From contig OY755181.1 of assembly GCA_963576735.1 (NCBI GenBank), positions 1,922,001 through 1,986,000 on the forward strand: a stretch of 64,000 bases of DNA, written 5' to 3'. Below are positions 14,048-26,945 of this stretch, piece after piece (positions within the stretch are counted from its first letter, which is position 1; every line of letters starts with the position of its first letter). Made by a program: the position numbers and the translations under genes. Source of the stretch: Bedellia somnulentella. Lineage: Eukaryota; Arthropoda; Insecta; Lepidoptera; Bedelliidae. The notes under the pieces were generated by a model that had not been told where the DNA came from, made no database searches, and saw only the letters and a list, made by a program, of their open reading frames with translations.

Positions 14048-14310
14048 CTATTGCTGTGTAGTTTCGGCTTAGAATAGCACTACCCCTTTTCTTCCGGTGG
14101 GTGAACGTAAGGGGCGACTAACGGTATTGGGGCTTTTTTAAGGGATTTTTGGGCGATGCGGTTGGAGACCCATCACCAACAACCTTTATTTTACCATCTT
14201 TTCCCCACGCAACTTGAAAAAGTGGCTGAGGAATTTCTAATTCGTTAGCTCTGGCTACCCCTTTTAGGGATTTATAGCCGTGAGTATATGTATTATGTAT
14301 GTATGTCTAT
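14048..14310 (+). mobile_element. RTE-tailed short element
   Basis: Near-complete copy from 'tgtgtagtttcggcttagaa' to 'ttatagccgtgagtatatgt' plus a TATG tail. Confidence 0.8.
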
Positions 14311-16590
14311 TTGATATGACAGAATAAAGTTAAATCATATAAAATGACGTAGTTCGATTTCATACATTTGGACATAATATACAGCTAAAACGTTGAATTT
14401 CTGCATTTCTCCTGAGGCATACCAGAAGTGCAAATACTTCTGTCTTGATACCTGTCTTTCAGGATGTCAAAATATCTAGGTTTATGCCAAGCGTAGCCAA
14501 GACGTTGTAAGTGCCACCAAGTCATAGAAAAGAACCAAGGGAATCTCTCACTGCATTGAACGAATTCACACTCACCACAAGATAAACCTTCAAGGAAGTA
14601 CGCAACAACCTTCAAACACCGCCTACCCCTCCACCAGTGTGGGATGATAAAGCCATCTGTCAAGTTGCAACAATGCACCTAAAACTGGACTACCGGCTTA
14701 CATATTCAGTTATGGTAAACATTGCCAGCTTGTTTAACAAGATCTTAGTCATTATGGTCGACTTCATTGATTTAATTAGCAGTTTTGTTTTAACATAATT
14801 AATTGCAGTTTTAAGTCTTTGATGTAGTGTGTGGGATAGGAATAGCACTACCCCAAACGTTGGTGCCTTACTAGGTAACTTAGATATTTGAGGCTTTAAT
14901 TTATAGGCGGGGATCAGACATTCACTACTAAAGATAACTGCTTCTAGCATCTTTTCGCTTCTTAGATTGGTTAAGGCGCGTAGATTCTTTGAATCTGGTT
15001 CTTTCTTTGTTTTTTATAAAGTCATAACATAAAAAATAAATCAATGTTAATCTACTTCCACTTCGGGCCCAGACAACAAATTGTCTTACTTTCTCATCAC
15101 TAATTGCAGTCGCCGCTGACTCGATTACGATAGAACAAAGGTACAACAACTGTGGTATTTTATAAGTATTGTTTGCGTAGGTTTGACTCTTGTTCCCGCC
15201 TACGGGACAAAGACAGGTTCGCGGCCCTTAGAACCGATTGATTTTCATTTCAAATTACAGCGCGCACACACACACACACACACACCCACGCCCTTATAGA
15301 ACGCATTCTTTGATAGGTCACTTACATGGATGATGGTCACGCGACGTGGCTGCCTTAATAAGTCGTTACACTGTTATTTACATACTCAGATTTACTAAGA
15401 AATCTAGACTTATTTTGGGCCTGTACACGTATTCTAAAAATGACATTATAAGACTCAACTACACATTACAATTGGAGATGAATAATTGCAAATTATCTAC
15501 TGGAAACCCGCATATGGACAAACAGATAAATATTCTCATTTGTAATTGGGGTTTTTATATCATCCACTTATAGTCTGGATTGCTAAATAATTGTTGATAA
15601 TTAATATGTAAATAGTAACTAGAGCTTTAGTGCTATTTTGCCGCAATAAAGGGTTTAAGATAAGGTATTTCTTACTTGGGTGTAGTGTAGTTTTAAAACC
15701 TTCGAGGCCACGAGGCAGATTTGTGTAAAAAAATATCGATAATCTATTGATTACCTACGAGACTTATAATTTCCTTTTTTTTAATTTAGACCCGAAGCTT
15801 TAAGTTGGTTGTTGGTGAAATTCACAAATTATTATTAATGGAAAAGCAGGCTAGCATTATTATCAACACAACACAATATTATCATTACATTTATTATTAT
15901 ATTTAATACTCATCTACTGATCTAACCAATAAGTTTCCCATGGAATTCCACTATCGGCATGCACAGGTAATGTTACGAGCGAACTCTTAACTATTTTCCA
16001 GAATAGTACCAGCGATTTTCACACAACATCTAATAACATAGAACAGCTGTTTTCATGACCTCAGAAAGTGTCTCTCGTTAACAGAGCGATCACGTCGCAA
16101 CTCGCAACCAGGTTCTACGTTTAAGTAGGTATATAAATAATGACACTACCGTGAGAACCTCTAAAGAATGGCTGATCTAGTTTTCCACAAAGCATAGTAC
16201 AGTTGGCCTTATCGAGATTGGAACGATAATAGAAGTCAATATTTACTTTCGGGCTTGTGTTTTCTTGCCGTAAATGGTTGGTCGTAGTCAATGTAATAGG
16301 AAGTGAAATGTCTTCGTATTCAGAGTGGACATGAGACATACATTGAATTTAATATGGATCGGTGTTAGTGCCTAAATTATGCCAGGCCATATTTGTTCAG
16401 TTGAATTGAGCTGGTTAACCTATTAATAGGCGTCTAATAAATATCGTACACAAAAATGGTCATGTTCTTAAACGTCTTCCGAAATTCCGTCTGTCTATTA
16501 TTTACTGAATTGGTTATTTTATACAGGGGATCATCTCGTGTTATTTATTAAACAACTTTGCGTATTTTTGAGTAATCGAAAGAAGAGTTA
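14311..16590. other. No gene seen; one (CA)n microsatellite
   Basis: Open frames on the minus strand at 14,385-15,149 do not resemble known proteins and are not supported by splice structure. A (CA)n run lies at about 15,264-15,284. Confidence 0.4.
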
Positions 16591-16728
16591 CGCCCGATTT
16601 CTGAATTGAGTATTCAACCTGAGAACGAATTAAGTATCGATTTGTCTCATTCAGTTGTTAAGATTTCAATGCGACAGAACGATACTTAAGTTGTTCTCAG
16701 TTGGAATACTCAATTCAGAAATCGAGCG
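16591..16728. mobile_element. Palindromic MITE, copy 1
   Basis: The left arm 'cgcccgatttctgaattgag' is matched in reverse at the right end ('ctcaattcagaaatcgagcg'), and complementarity continues inward ('aagtatcgattt' and 'agaacgatactt'). The element is about 138 bases and nearly all hairpin. A second copy at 27,805 has its central asymmetric part in the opposite orientation. Confidence 0.8.
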
Positions 16729-18185
16729 TTAGACGTCAGCATCAAAGACTCCTTTACACACATTTTTCCTACAAGTTTTATATAATAAATTATGGACATT
16801 AATTTAAGTTACTTCAGTATACATAAAACACTTGTTTTTGAACACACCAGCAAACATAGTCAATGAAGCAACCATGCTACGTAAGCTAGTGGTGAATGGC
16901 AGACGGGAGCAGCCTTGGTAGTGACACCTCCACAACACCCACACTTACCCTCATTTGGTCACCAACGTGGGTGTCTATCTACCTAGATTATACGACTTTA
17001 TTATGACACAACTAAGACTGCGTTCGGTAAAAGGGTTGCCAGTGGGAGGTGCCTACGCATTAGAATGCAATAATTACAATAGTATGTCATACTTCATTCA
17101 GTTTTAATGTGATCAATTGAGGTCACGGTTATTAAGTTTTGCAGCTTATTCGCTAGATGAAAGGTTGACGACTATTTTATTAGTCGGATGCGACAATACT
17201 ACTGCAACTGCTGGTTTTATATTTCTGTTACGTCTTAGCTAAAAGTAGTTCCTATTTTATATATTTACAATCATTTTATCGACTTTGATATAGATTCAGT
17301 AATTAGCCGACAGTCTTTGTTTGCAAGATCTCTAAGATGCTCAATGGAAAAACCATGATGGTTCTTCATACAAAAAAATATTAGCTCGATTTTTGCACGG
17401 AGTTTACACCTCTCATTACGTTAAACATCAGGTGACAGAATGTCACATGATCTTCAGAAAATAGAAGTTTTGCCGGTTTCGAGATTTTATAAACAATATA
17501 TCTTTGTTTAATGGCGTATAGGCTCTACGTAGGTACCGTAAAAAGCGAATAAGGCATAAAAGTAATGTTAAATAATCTTTTTTTTTTCTTTCATCCCCAA
17601 AAGTAAGTATATGAGATGAGCCGGCCTTCTGAGATGGCCTTCCATCAATGGATTGACTATCCTAAGGAGTATTTAAACGATGAAAAGTTCCTCAGAACAT
17701 TTTCGAAGGATCTTAGCAAACCGATGAAGATAATATAACAGGTATCTTAACATATTGTTTAAGTAGCAGTGATTCTCTTATCGCAAATTATCATGTAATC
17801 CACTTGTTAAAGTATGTACGCTGATAAGAATATCAGAAAATCTGTCATCATTCATTCTACTGTTTTTTTTCAATGAAATCGTTTTTTACTAGGTTTTCTA
17901 TTTTATCTTATCTACAACTAATAGCACTCGAAAAGTGATTGATAAATTTGTATTTATTTACGTTCTGAAGATTGCAATCTTTTATTTGTTTTACATTGCA
18001 ACATTAACAGCGTTTAAGAGATAAAATCATTTTGACTACTCAATTGTGGATATTCAGTTCGAACGCTTTCATGTAATGATGTTTGTTACAAATTACTTTT
18101 CACGGTTAATCTTGAACTTTTGAAACTATGATGAGATAAAATCACATTAAAGTTACTAGTATACATCTATGCCTATAGGCTATGC
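16729..18185. other. No feature seen
   Basis: AT-rich sequence. I found no exon, RNA gene or repeat family shared with the rest of the window. Confidence 0.4.
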
Positions 18186-18425
18186 CGTGTAGTGCCGGCT
18201 TAGAATGTTGCTACCCCTTTCTACCCACGGGTGTCGTAAGAGGCGACTAAGGGTATTGGGGCTTTTTATTGGATTTTTGGGCGATGCGGCTGGAGACCCA
18301 TCACCATAAACCTTTATTTTACCATCTTTTCCCCACCCAACTTCCAAAAGTGGCTGAGGAATCTATAATTCCTTAGCTCTGGCTATCCCTTCTAGGGAAA
18401 TATAGCCGTGAGTATATGTATGTAG
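18186..18425 (+). mobile_element. RTE-tailed short element
   Basis: Near-complete forward copy: 'gccgtgtagtgccggcttag' at the left and 'atatagccgtgagtatatgt' plus tail at the right. Confidence 0.82.
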
Positions 18426-18862
18426 TATACATCTCGAGATAAATTGTAGTTTCTTTGTCGAAATGCAGTTGTAGTTCTTATATAAGTATGACTACTAAAT
18501 ATCTAAACCATTTCTTTCTGTCTATTATTACAACTAAATAAAGTAGTTTTAACAACATTTAGCATCGAAATAAACTAAGTTCCCATGCGTTAAAAAATTC
18601 AACTTCCAAACCATACATCAGAACGAAACAAACCTATTCCCATCTCTTTCCCTCACTTCACGTCGACGTAAAACCAGAACCCCGCACAACGCCTAATGAA
18701 TGGTGAAAACCGTCCTTGTGCTTAATATTAGAGCGTTCACAAAAATAGCCTGCGCATTTCCTTAGTTTGCCGTAACGTGATATTCCGGCAGCGGCTGACA
18801 GCTAGCCGTCGATATTTTCGTCAAGTCGTCTAACACCACTGAGCTATTAAGACGTTTTAATA
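18426..18862. other. No feature seen
   Basis: Unassigned AT-rich sequence between two repeats. Confidence 0.4.
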
Positions 18863-19216
18863 CATAACATAAACGTTCACACCGAATATCCCCCAAGGGG
18901 TTGGCAGAGGTACTAATACTTCTGAACATCACGTGACTGTCATCTGGTGTTCAGAGTACCCACGTTTTGCATGGACAGCGTACTGACGTGATAGGGGGCA
19001 GGCCTATCGCCGTTTTGTACGAATACACTGTCACATGACTAAGTACAACTCAGCCATGTGGGTTTCCTCACGATGTTTTCCCTCACCGTTAACAACCATG
19101 ATAAATTAACCACACATATGTCTTTAGAAAAGACAAATTGGTGTAGGCCCGACCTAGGATTTGAACACTAGTCGTTTGCACGATAACCGAGTGTTCTACC
19201 CACTGGGCTATCACGT
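18863..19216 (-). mobile_element. tRNA-headed SINE, full length
   Basis: The minus-strand copy ends at the right with the tRNA-like head ('cccactgggctatcacg'). The left end is the 'aacataaacgttcacaccga' tail. Confidence 0.85.
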
Positions 19217-19239
19217 TTTAATACATATATAAAAAAGAA

Positions 19240-19478
19240 TAAATGCTGAGTGTCGGTGTAAAATAGCGCTACCCCATTTCTTCCCATGGGGGATCGTAAG
19301 AGGCAACTCAGGGTATCGGGGCTTTTTAAGTGAATTTTGGGCGATGCGGTTGGTGTGGTCACCAAAAACCTTTATTTTACAATCCTGTCCCCACTGAACT
19401 TCCAAAAGTGTCTGAAGTATTTTCTGTATCTGCAGATCTGGCTACCCCATTTAAGGATTTATAGCCGTGAGCATATGT
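19240..19478 (+). mobile_element. RTE-tailed short element
   Basis: Forward copy, diverged at the left ('gagtgtcggtgtaaaatagc') and with a normal right end ('tttatagccgtgagcatatg'). It sits immediately beside the SINE at 18,863-19,216. Confidence 0.75.
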
Positions 19479-22400
19479 ATGAATGAATATTTGGTTTCAG
19501 TTGGGGTAGGAGGAGATTGATCGCACTTTCACGATCACGGCAAACTATTCGAGCTTCGTCTACAGTCAATATTTTCATGCATGCCAAGCTCCTGGCACAA
19601 ACCCTCTTAAATTTTCATGGTTAATTCACGGATAACTAAAACTACATTTAAATTCATTATTGCACAATTTAATAATATTGTACTGACCTCAATCGATGCC
19701 AGAAATCAATTTGTCATTTACATGGTTTACGCTGTGTCACATCACATACAGCCATATATCACGTCTGACAGTAAATCCTAGTTTAAGTATGTATTGTTCG
19801 CGAAACACTAGAAAACATTTTCAATACTAATATTTGTTATTGGCCATCAATAGTTCTATTGATGGATATTTACTTATGAGAATAGTTGATTTTAAACCGA
19901 ACTGTTATCGCTTTTAATCAAACAACGGAAGACGGTAAGCAAAATCACTTTTCAGCTAAATACGCATATGTAAAAATCTACTCGAGGAAAACAAAATATG
20001 TTTTGTCCTAATAAATTAAATAAACTGTATGTTAAAAGTATAATATTATTTACTTACGATATCATTGTCATTTGATAAACGAATTTATATTTTTCTCTAT
20101 TTTTTTATTATATGATGTGTCTTGTCTACGCTGTCAACAGTTCTTCTTGTAATTTGTTAAAAATGTGTACACACATAGTACATAGATTTTTGATTTTATT
20201 TTGGTGGTATCGGCAGAAACCCGGCATCTCTCAGAACGGTCTGTGTTCCGTTCCAGAAACACATGCTGAGACAACCCTTTTATACAGGTTGAGGCGATGT
20301 GTTCCTGTATCTTTAATGTAAATGTTTTTTTGCGTATGTAGTTTACATGTGTTTTTAATGTGTGTGTGTGTGTGTGTTACTTATTATTGTTGTTGTTATT
20401 TTCATATTGATGACCACATGTTTTATTTTACTATATAAACGGGCCATTATTAGTTTTTAACTTTTTACAGAAGTGGTGCTTTGTAGTGTAGACTTGAATT
20501 GCAATTGTATAAATGTAAATATGGTGTTCCCATATTTACATTTGGTGTTTCACATCAGGTCCTATAAATTTCTTTCTGCAGATTTCAGTATATCGTCTTT
20601 TGAAATATAACTTCATTTAACTTTTAACTTTAGGGGTCTTTAATATTTTGGTGAACGATTAGAGCAGAAACCTATGCTAATAGTATATTTTTTGACATTA
20701 TCTTTTTTCGCAATAATGTTGATTTAGGAAAATTTGGGTACATACACTTGAATACAGAACGGAAGAAATATGCATGATTTTTTCAATAAAGGTCGACCAG
20801 GGAGGACAAATTTACGTCATGTATATGAATTGAATTGTATCATGTAATGTAGTATTACAAGATAGGCCTCAGAAATTTGAAGAATGGTATGAAGCATGTA
20901 AGAAATACTAAAAAAAACACAAGTAAAGCGCAAAAGTTCTGCCACGATTGTACTGAACGACAATCTCTACTTATCTTAATGATAATTAAATAAGTAATGA
21001 AAGGAATTAAAAAGATCGACAATAACTTTTGATTCCTACAATCATAATGATAACACAAGGGTTACGGACCCCATGGCAAATCTATTAGGGATGGGCATAA
21101 TCACATGCGGGCGCGATATTTTTACCGTGGTACCCTACTGGTATTAAATAGAGTTATTTGTTAGCAAAATACATTGGAACTTGAATAGTAGATTACAATA
21201 AAACTTAAATTTATTGTTAAGGTAAAAGAGATTTATATTATAAATAAACAATAAAATTGCTTCTACTAGTTGAGTTTAAAAGCTAACGACAGTACTATGT
21301 TCCTTAAAACACTCAGTATTTATGAAAATAGGAGGCGACAACATTTATTATTAGGTACTCTGAATAGTAAAATAATAAAAAAAATATTTATCTGTATAAT
21401 TTTTTTACTGGGGTAGTTGTTATTTTCTTGTTAATTACATTCATCATGCCATACGTAATGTTTTCGTTTTTCTTAAATTAAGCTATATTTGTGTTTAAGT
21501 GTTGTATTGTTTCTTTTTTATATCTTTGGGTTGTTTAGTCCTTTCAAATACCAAAGAAAAATATAATAAAAAACTAATTGCATTGAAAAAATAAAGGAAG
21601 AAAACTAATCTTGCAATTGGATACACACATAATAATAAAGTATGTAAATTCACTCAGTAAAAGTAATCAGAAAAAATCATAATATTGCCATCACTAATAC
21701 GACTTTATCAAAAAACCTTATTTGGGATATAAAAGGTTCTTAATCTTCGATTTTATAATTATGACTCATACATTACGTGGAGGATTCACGGATTACAGAG
21801 TCATTTAAAAATCATCACATTTCGATTAAAACTCGAATGAAACTTCCATAAAGTAATCAATAGATTATCCAATTAAAATTATCTCCACATATGCAGGCAA
21901 GGCGAATAAAAACAAACAATTTAGTGCACTTTATCTAAACCAGAAACTATGAGAAAGTATTGATATACAGGGGGAGTTTAATAAAGTTATTATTATCGCT
22001 AGGATTATTGTTGGGTCGATCTTATTATTTTGATTTAAATTATGCAGTTGGATCGATAACAATCATACTTGAAAATATGATTCTGATCTGAAAAATCAAA
22101 AACATTCGTGTCCTTTCCGATTTATTTCTAATAAAATACAACCAGTTTGTTAGTGATAAGGTAAAGGGTGTAGATAATGACCAGCATCTCGACTCTCCAA
22201 TAAAACCAGTATACGTAATACGTCAACCAGCCGTACGCGTACAGGCAAAAGTCGACCGATCAAGTCGTACGGTACTTGAGCAAGCGTGCGACATTCCTGC
22301 AGCTCTCACGGAATGCAATCTAGGACCACAGTCCTGCAAACAAGTTACCAGTCCTACCTACAAGCCCTTCGCACATTACATAACCTTACACACCTTAGGA

Positions 22401-22510
22401 GACCAATGTAACCAAAATCTCACGAAAAAACTCGTTTCTGACCATTATTTTTACTGATCTCATTAGCGACAATCTAACTGACCCGCACATTAACTACCGG
22501 CCCAAATCTA
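19479..22510. other. No gene seen; one (TG)n microsatellite
   Basis: Long AT-rich stretch, most likely first-intron sequence of the minus-strand STAR gene. A short (TG)n run lies at about 20,358-20,378. No recognisable exon or repeat family. Confidence 0.45.
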
Positions 22511-22725
22511 TTACAATGACAATTGCATTAACTTTTTCTCACAGGAGACCTCTTTACAAATATCAGTCGAGCATAACTTACCGAGAAAAGACAAAAATAA
22601 ATGTAGCATCATTATCTTACGTTTTGAGGCTAATACGTATTTTATACGGCCAAAACGAAGGGTTAAATGAAAAATGAGAATGCATAAAAGTTGTTGATAG
22701 TAAGATACGCTTAATTTAGACATAC

Positions 22726-22852
22726 CTTCATCCAGAAGTCGTTCCATGTGCATGAAAACATTCGGGAACGCGGCCAGTTGCTTCCTGTCTTTGAGCAACT
22801 GAGCTAAGTAGTCCGCTATACTTTGCGTCGACGGATTTGTTGTATCACACAT
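22726..22852 (-). CDS. how: First coding exon of a held-out-wings/quaking-type STAR RNA-binding protein
   Basis: Starting at the ATG at 22,852 (minus strand), the 42 complete codons read MCDTTNPSTQ, then IADYLAQLLKDRKQLAAFP, then a segment ending ERLLDE. This matches the N-terminal QUA1 dimerisation segment of the insect HOW/quaking family, which in those proteins precedes a KH RNA-binding domain. The exon ends 'ctggatgaag|gtatgt', a good splice donor, leaving one base of a codon that would probably give a second Glu (LLDEE in the family). The frame stays open upstream to 23,146, but that part has no family resemblance, so I take the internal Met as the start. Family members regulate splicing, stability and translation of mRNA, as established elsewhere. 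The QUA1 remainder, KH and QUA2 exons were not found between 1 and 22.7 kb and may lie beyond the left edge. Confidence 0.85.
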
Positions 22853-23200
22853 TTTGAATAATTGTTCCGAATATCGAGACCAAGAAATGTCTATTCCAAT
22901 AGGGTCGAATAAGAATTGTGCTATCGGGTCTCGGTTGTAAGTTAAATGAGAATATTTATAATTGAACACCTCACTTCCACACACATTGATGCTCCGATCA
23001 CCACTAAATGACGAGGTTAATCGAAGTGAAGTTGTGGGCGAAAACAGCTCCGCGCCTGCGCTCTCGAATGATTTTTTGTGAGCGCGTGCGACGACTCGGT
23101 CGCTGTGTAGGCGTAACAAGTGAGTGTTGTCGTCTCGCTCAGGCATCAGAGGTTTGTATGTGTTTGCCTCGCTCTAGCAAATCGGTGACCCACACATGAA
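22853..23200 (-). promoter_or_regulatory. Probable 5' leader and promoter-proximal region of the STAR gene
   Basis: The sequence just upstream of the HOW-like start codon is markedly richer in G, C and CpG than its surroundings (notably about 23,030-23,170) and stays open in frame without protein resemblance. This fits a 5' untranslated leader or promoter-proximal region. The exact transcription start cannot be read from sequence. Confidence 0.45.
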
Positions 23201-23437
23201 TTACGATGTTAGCGCCATCTACATAAATAAGAGTAACTATGTTGAAGTGACACTTTGAAGTTCTGCTGGGATGGACAGAATGGAAAGGAACTGTGATTTT
23301 GAATTAAGAACACTTATGCGTGGGGTCGTCTTATTTGAATTTCGAATCAAAAGTGTTTTCACTAATGTTCATAGTGGACTTGATAATGAAGTTATCCGAC
23401 CAAGCCAACTCAAAAGACTTTATTTACACGTTAAGTA

Positions 23438-23645
23438 GTATCGTAGTATAGCACTAACCCATTAAAACCCGCGGCTGTTGCAAGAAGCTATTGGGTTTTA
23501 TTTCTTTACATCACGAATAATCCTATATTTTACCATTTTTTCACAAATCAATTTCCAATAGCGACTGAGGTATTTTTTAATTCCCAAGTTCTGGCTACCT
23601 CTTATTGGGATTTACAGCCGTGAATAAATGGATTATGTGTGACTT
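23438..23645 (+). mobile_element. RTE-tailed short element, degenerate copy
   Basis: Forward copy with a strongly diverged left half. The right end is recognisable ('ttctggctacctcttattgg', 'gatttacagccgtgaataaa'). Confidence 0.6.
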
Positions 23646-23649
23646 AATA

Positions 23650-23725
23650 TCGTGGCGATCAATAGACTCTTCCTACCCCAATTGGAACTAATGGCATCAG
23701 TACAGTATATGTATGTATGCATCTG
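23650..23725 (+). mobile_element. RTE LINE 3'-end fragment
   Basis: Contains 'gtggcgatcaatagactc', 'ctaccccaattggaactaat' and a 'tatatgtatgtatg' tail, as in the other RTE 3' fragments of this window, which encode the end of the reverse-transcriptase ORF. Confidence 0.6.
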
Positions 23726-24043
23726 TGACTATGAACAAAGGAGCTCAGTATCTAGTAATATACAAACCTTGCGATGAGAACTTCATGCTTATTACCTAAC
23801 ATTGACTTAGGTAAGTCAATAAGTTGCTCTTAATGTCTATTTATCGCTTTATGCTTTTCTAGTGGCGTCGGATAAAAAATGTACCATTGAAAGTCTCCTG
23901 AACAGCGTTTGCTTTTAAATAATTTAAACGCCCATTTTGTGATTTTTACACACTTTTTTTCTGATCAGCGCCCGCAGTGTATAATACTGCGGCATAAGAA
24001 ATCATGCGTTAACCAATATAACTGAGTTAATTCATACGTACGG

Positions 24044-24285
24044 ATACGTATACACAGGGCTATAAATCCTTAGAAGGGGTAGCCAGAGCTTCGGAATAAG
24101 AAATTCCTCAGCCTCTTTTGGAAGTTTTGTGGGAAAAGATTGTAAAACAAAGGTTTTTGGTGCCGTCGCCCAAAAATCACTTTAAAAGATCCAATATCCT
24201 TAGCCGCCTCTTACGGACACCTAAGGGAAGAAATGGGGTGACGCTATTCTATGCCGACACTAGACAGCTTCTAAGCCGACAATAA
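24044..24285 (-). mobile_element. RTE-tailed short element
   Basis: Reverse copy: the left end 'cagggctataaatccttaga' is the tail end and the right end 'ctatgccgacactagacagc' is the head. Confidence 0.75.
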
Positions 24286-24325
24286 ACAGCTAATACACAT
24301 AATGTGAATATATTGTTCCGAAAAG

Positions 24326-24692
24326 CAGCCGTGATAGCCCAGTGGGTAGAACACTCGGTTATCGTGCAAACGACTAGTGTTCAAATCCTGGGTCGGGCCT
24401 ACACCAATTTGTCTTTTCTAAAGACATATGTGTGGTTAATTTATCATGGTTGTTAACGGTGAGGGAAAACATCGTGAGGAAACCCACATGGCTGAGTTGT
24501 ACTTAGTCATGTGACAGTGTATTCGTACAAAAAAGCGATAGGCCTGCCCCCTATCACGTGAGTACACTGTCCATGCAAAACGTGGGTACTCTGAACACCA
24601 GGTGACAAAGTCACGTGATGTTCAGAAGTATTAGTACCTCTGCCAACCCCTTCGGGGATATTCGGCGTGAACGTTTATGTATATGTTATGTT
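24326..24692 (+). mobile_element. tRNA-headed SINE, full length
   Basis: Reference-quality copy. The tRNA-like head 'gccgtgatagcccagtgggt' with B-box-like 'gtgttcaaatcctgggtc' is followed by the full body and the 'ggcgtgaacgtttatgtata' end. Confidence 0.88.
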
Positions 24693-25337
24693 TATGTTCC
24701 GAAAAAAATGGCTTGGATAAATAAACCAGGACAAAATGTTCCGAAGCACTCGCATCGCTTCCACCCTTTCGAGGATATTTAACCTAACGATATATTTATA
24801 TTGATAATATAAAAATGAAAGAAGAGAAAATAAAAGCTGTAACCGTCTCCTACTTGTATAGAAACCTTGTTAAAGCATACTTAGATTCAATTTGTAATTT
24901 CCTGGAAATTTATTATAGTAGCGTGGAGGAAAGATATTCTTATTATAAATGTCAAAAGATGGGTCTTAAGAATTGCTCAAAAATTAATTTAAAATCCAAA
25001 TTATCGTAATTCACCCTAAATTTAACTTACGGGAAGAAACGAAGTGTTGATATCATTCCTACTTAACAGCTAGGAATCCTGAGAAGTAAAAGAAAATTGT
25101 TAAGTTACGTAGAGGGCATTACCCCCTGGGGTATCTGGGGGTAGGGTATAGGCATCACTGTCTATATTTCGTCCCCAACGAGGGGCTCAAGCCTACTCTC
25201 AATAATGTGACTTGGTCATGATTAGTCTTGAATAGTTATCACGCTAACCTTGTGTGAAATTGCATAAATCATGATCTTCCACGCTTAAATAAATCAACAG
25301 GTTATTTTTTATTATAAAGTGGATTTTTTTGCTGCGG
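24693..25337. other. No gene seen; short repeat fragment
   Basis: The motif 'gaggggctcaagcctac' (about 25,181-25,197) recurs as 'gagggactcaagcctaccc' at about 29,892, suggesting a degraded repeat. The open frame at 24,815-25,009 is AT-rich and has no resemblance to known proteins. Confidence 0.4.
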
Positions 25338-25588
25338 TGTAGTGTCGGCTTAGAATAGAACTACCCTATTTCTTCCCATGGGTGATCGTAAGAGGCGACT
25401 AAGGGTATCGGGTTTTGGTAAGCGGTTTTTGGGCAATGCGGTTGGAGACCCATCACCAAAACTTTTATTTTAAAATATTTTCCTTACTCAATTTCCGAAC
25501 AAGGGGGCTAAGGAATTTCTTATGTTGAAGCTCTGGCTACCCCTTTTAGGGACTTATAAGCCGTGAGTAAATGCATGTATGTATTTTT
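25338..25588 (+). mobile_element. RTE-tailed short element
   Basis: Forward copy from 'gtgtagtgtcggcttagaat' to 'ttataagccgtgagtaaatg'. Confidence 0.78.
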
Positions 25589-25705
25589 TGCGTGTGTTTG
25601 TTTGTCTGTAATGCCAGAATAAACTCCTTGACCAATGGATAGTTTAAACATTGAGAAGGAACATAGAGTACATACAATCGAATATACCAGGACTGAGTGA
25701 AGAAC

Positions 25706-25955
25706 ATAACATAACATATACTCACGGCTATAAATCCCTAGAATGGGTAGCCAGAGCTATGGAATTAGAAATTCCTCAGCCACTTTTGGAATTGTGAGTG
25801 GGGAAAATATGGTAAAAGTAAAGGTTGTTGGTGATGGGTCTCCAACCGCATCGCCCAAGAATCCCTTAAAAGCCCCAATACCGTTAGTCGCCTCTTACCG
25901 TACACCCATCGGTAGAAACGGGGTAGTGCTATTCTAAGCCGACTCTACACGGCAC
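25706..25955 (-). mobile_element. RTE-tailed short element
   Basis: Reverse copy with good ends ('tatactcacggctataaatc' at the left, 'agccgactctacacggcac' at the right). The internal open frame is part of the repeat, not a host gene. Confidence 0.82.
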
Positions 25956-26810
25956 TGAGTAAAAAAGTAAGTAGTATAATAAAATATGAAGAAATCGATA
26001 GAGTAAACAATAAGCCTTCCAACCCGCACTAGTCAAGCGTGATTGACAATGGCCCAATCACAGGGTAGGCACCCATTGATGACATTTCCTGGCCTTGATA
26101 AATAAACGATCGGTGGAATATAATAATAAATATACGGACATAATTATACACAGATCAAGTTAGCCCCAAAATAAGTTAGACTTATTTTATGGGATACTAA
26201 CTCAACGATATCTTTAATAGGCTATTGACTAAGTTTTGAAAACTATCTCGGTGTTAATTTGTTTATAAGGAGCTCTAAAAAATATTTTTCTGTCTTCATT
26301 TTAGCTATTTTATTAAAAAATCGAAAAAGAAAATGCAATATTCAAATATGCCGCGAAAACGCGACTTTAAGTAATATGGCGGCTGTAGCACAAATGACGT
26401 CAATTCCGCATTAAACACCAATGAGCGAAGCGATACACAGTCTGTTTATGTGCAATCTACGTCATTATAGAAATAGCCAATCACGGTCTTTTTTAGTCAT
26501 GTGACAGTTGCATCAAAAATACTTATTTTAGAAGACGGATTTTAGTGAAATAATGCAATATTTTTATCTCGCATTATTATATATTGCTCCAAAAAGAAAT
26601 ATTAAGACTAATGAAATAAAAGAAATGTATATTTTTATTACAGTCAAATAGCCTATTATTATTATTATTTATTATATTTTATTTTCTATGGAAGATTAAC
26701 AGACCAATACAATACTAATTATGAATACACAATGCCATTTACAAATCTTCACCTATACAATGCACATATAAATAACATCAAAGTCTAAGAAACAAACATT
26801 AATGTTCATC
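25956..26810. other. No gene seen
   Basis: AT-rich sequence with a short (ATT)n run near 26,657-26,690 and no recognisable exon. Confidence 0.4.
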
Positions 26811-26817
26811 ACATTAA

Positions 26818-26893
26818 TGTCGCTCTGAGCGGAGATCGAATCCGCAAACTCCGGACCGAGAAGCTAGACACCTATCCACTCAGCTACGGAATC
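26818..26893 (-). repeat. tRNA-like sequence (degenerate tRNA or SINE head)
   Basis: On the minus strand 'tagctgagtggataggtg' resembles a tRNA D-arm/A-box and 'gcggattcgatctccgc' a T-arm/B-box with paired stem. The acceptor stem pairs poorly, so I regard it as a tRNA-derived repeat rather than a working tRNA. Confidence 0.5.
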
Positions 26894-26945
26894 AGAAGTA
26901 GCTGCTGATGGGATTTGTAGCTTAAAACCACAGATCACATTTACA

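Noticed and set aside
14385..15149. Three successive minus-strand open frames
   Set aside because: The translations are not protein-like, frames differ, and no splice sites link them.
22511..23146. A 211-codon single-exon protein on the minus strand
   Set aside because: Only residues 128-169 of the frame match a family (STAR/QUA1); a splice donor interrupts it at 22,726 and the upstream part is probably leader sequence.
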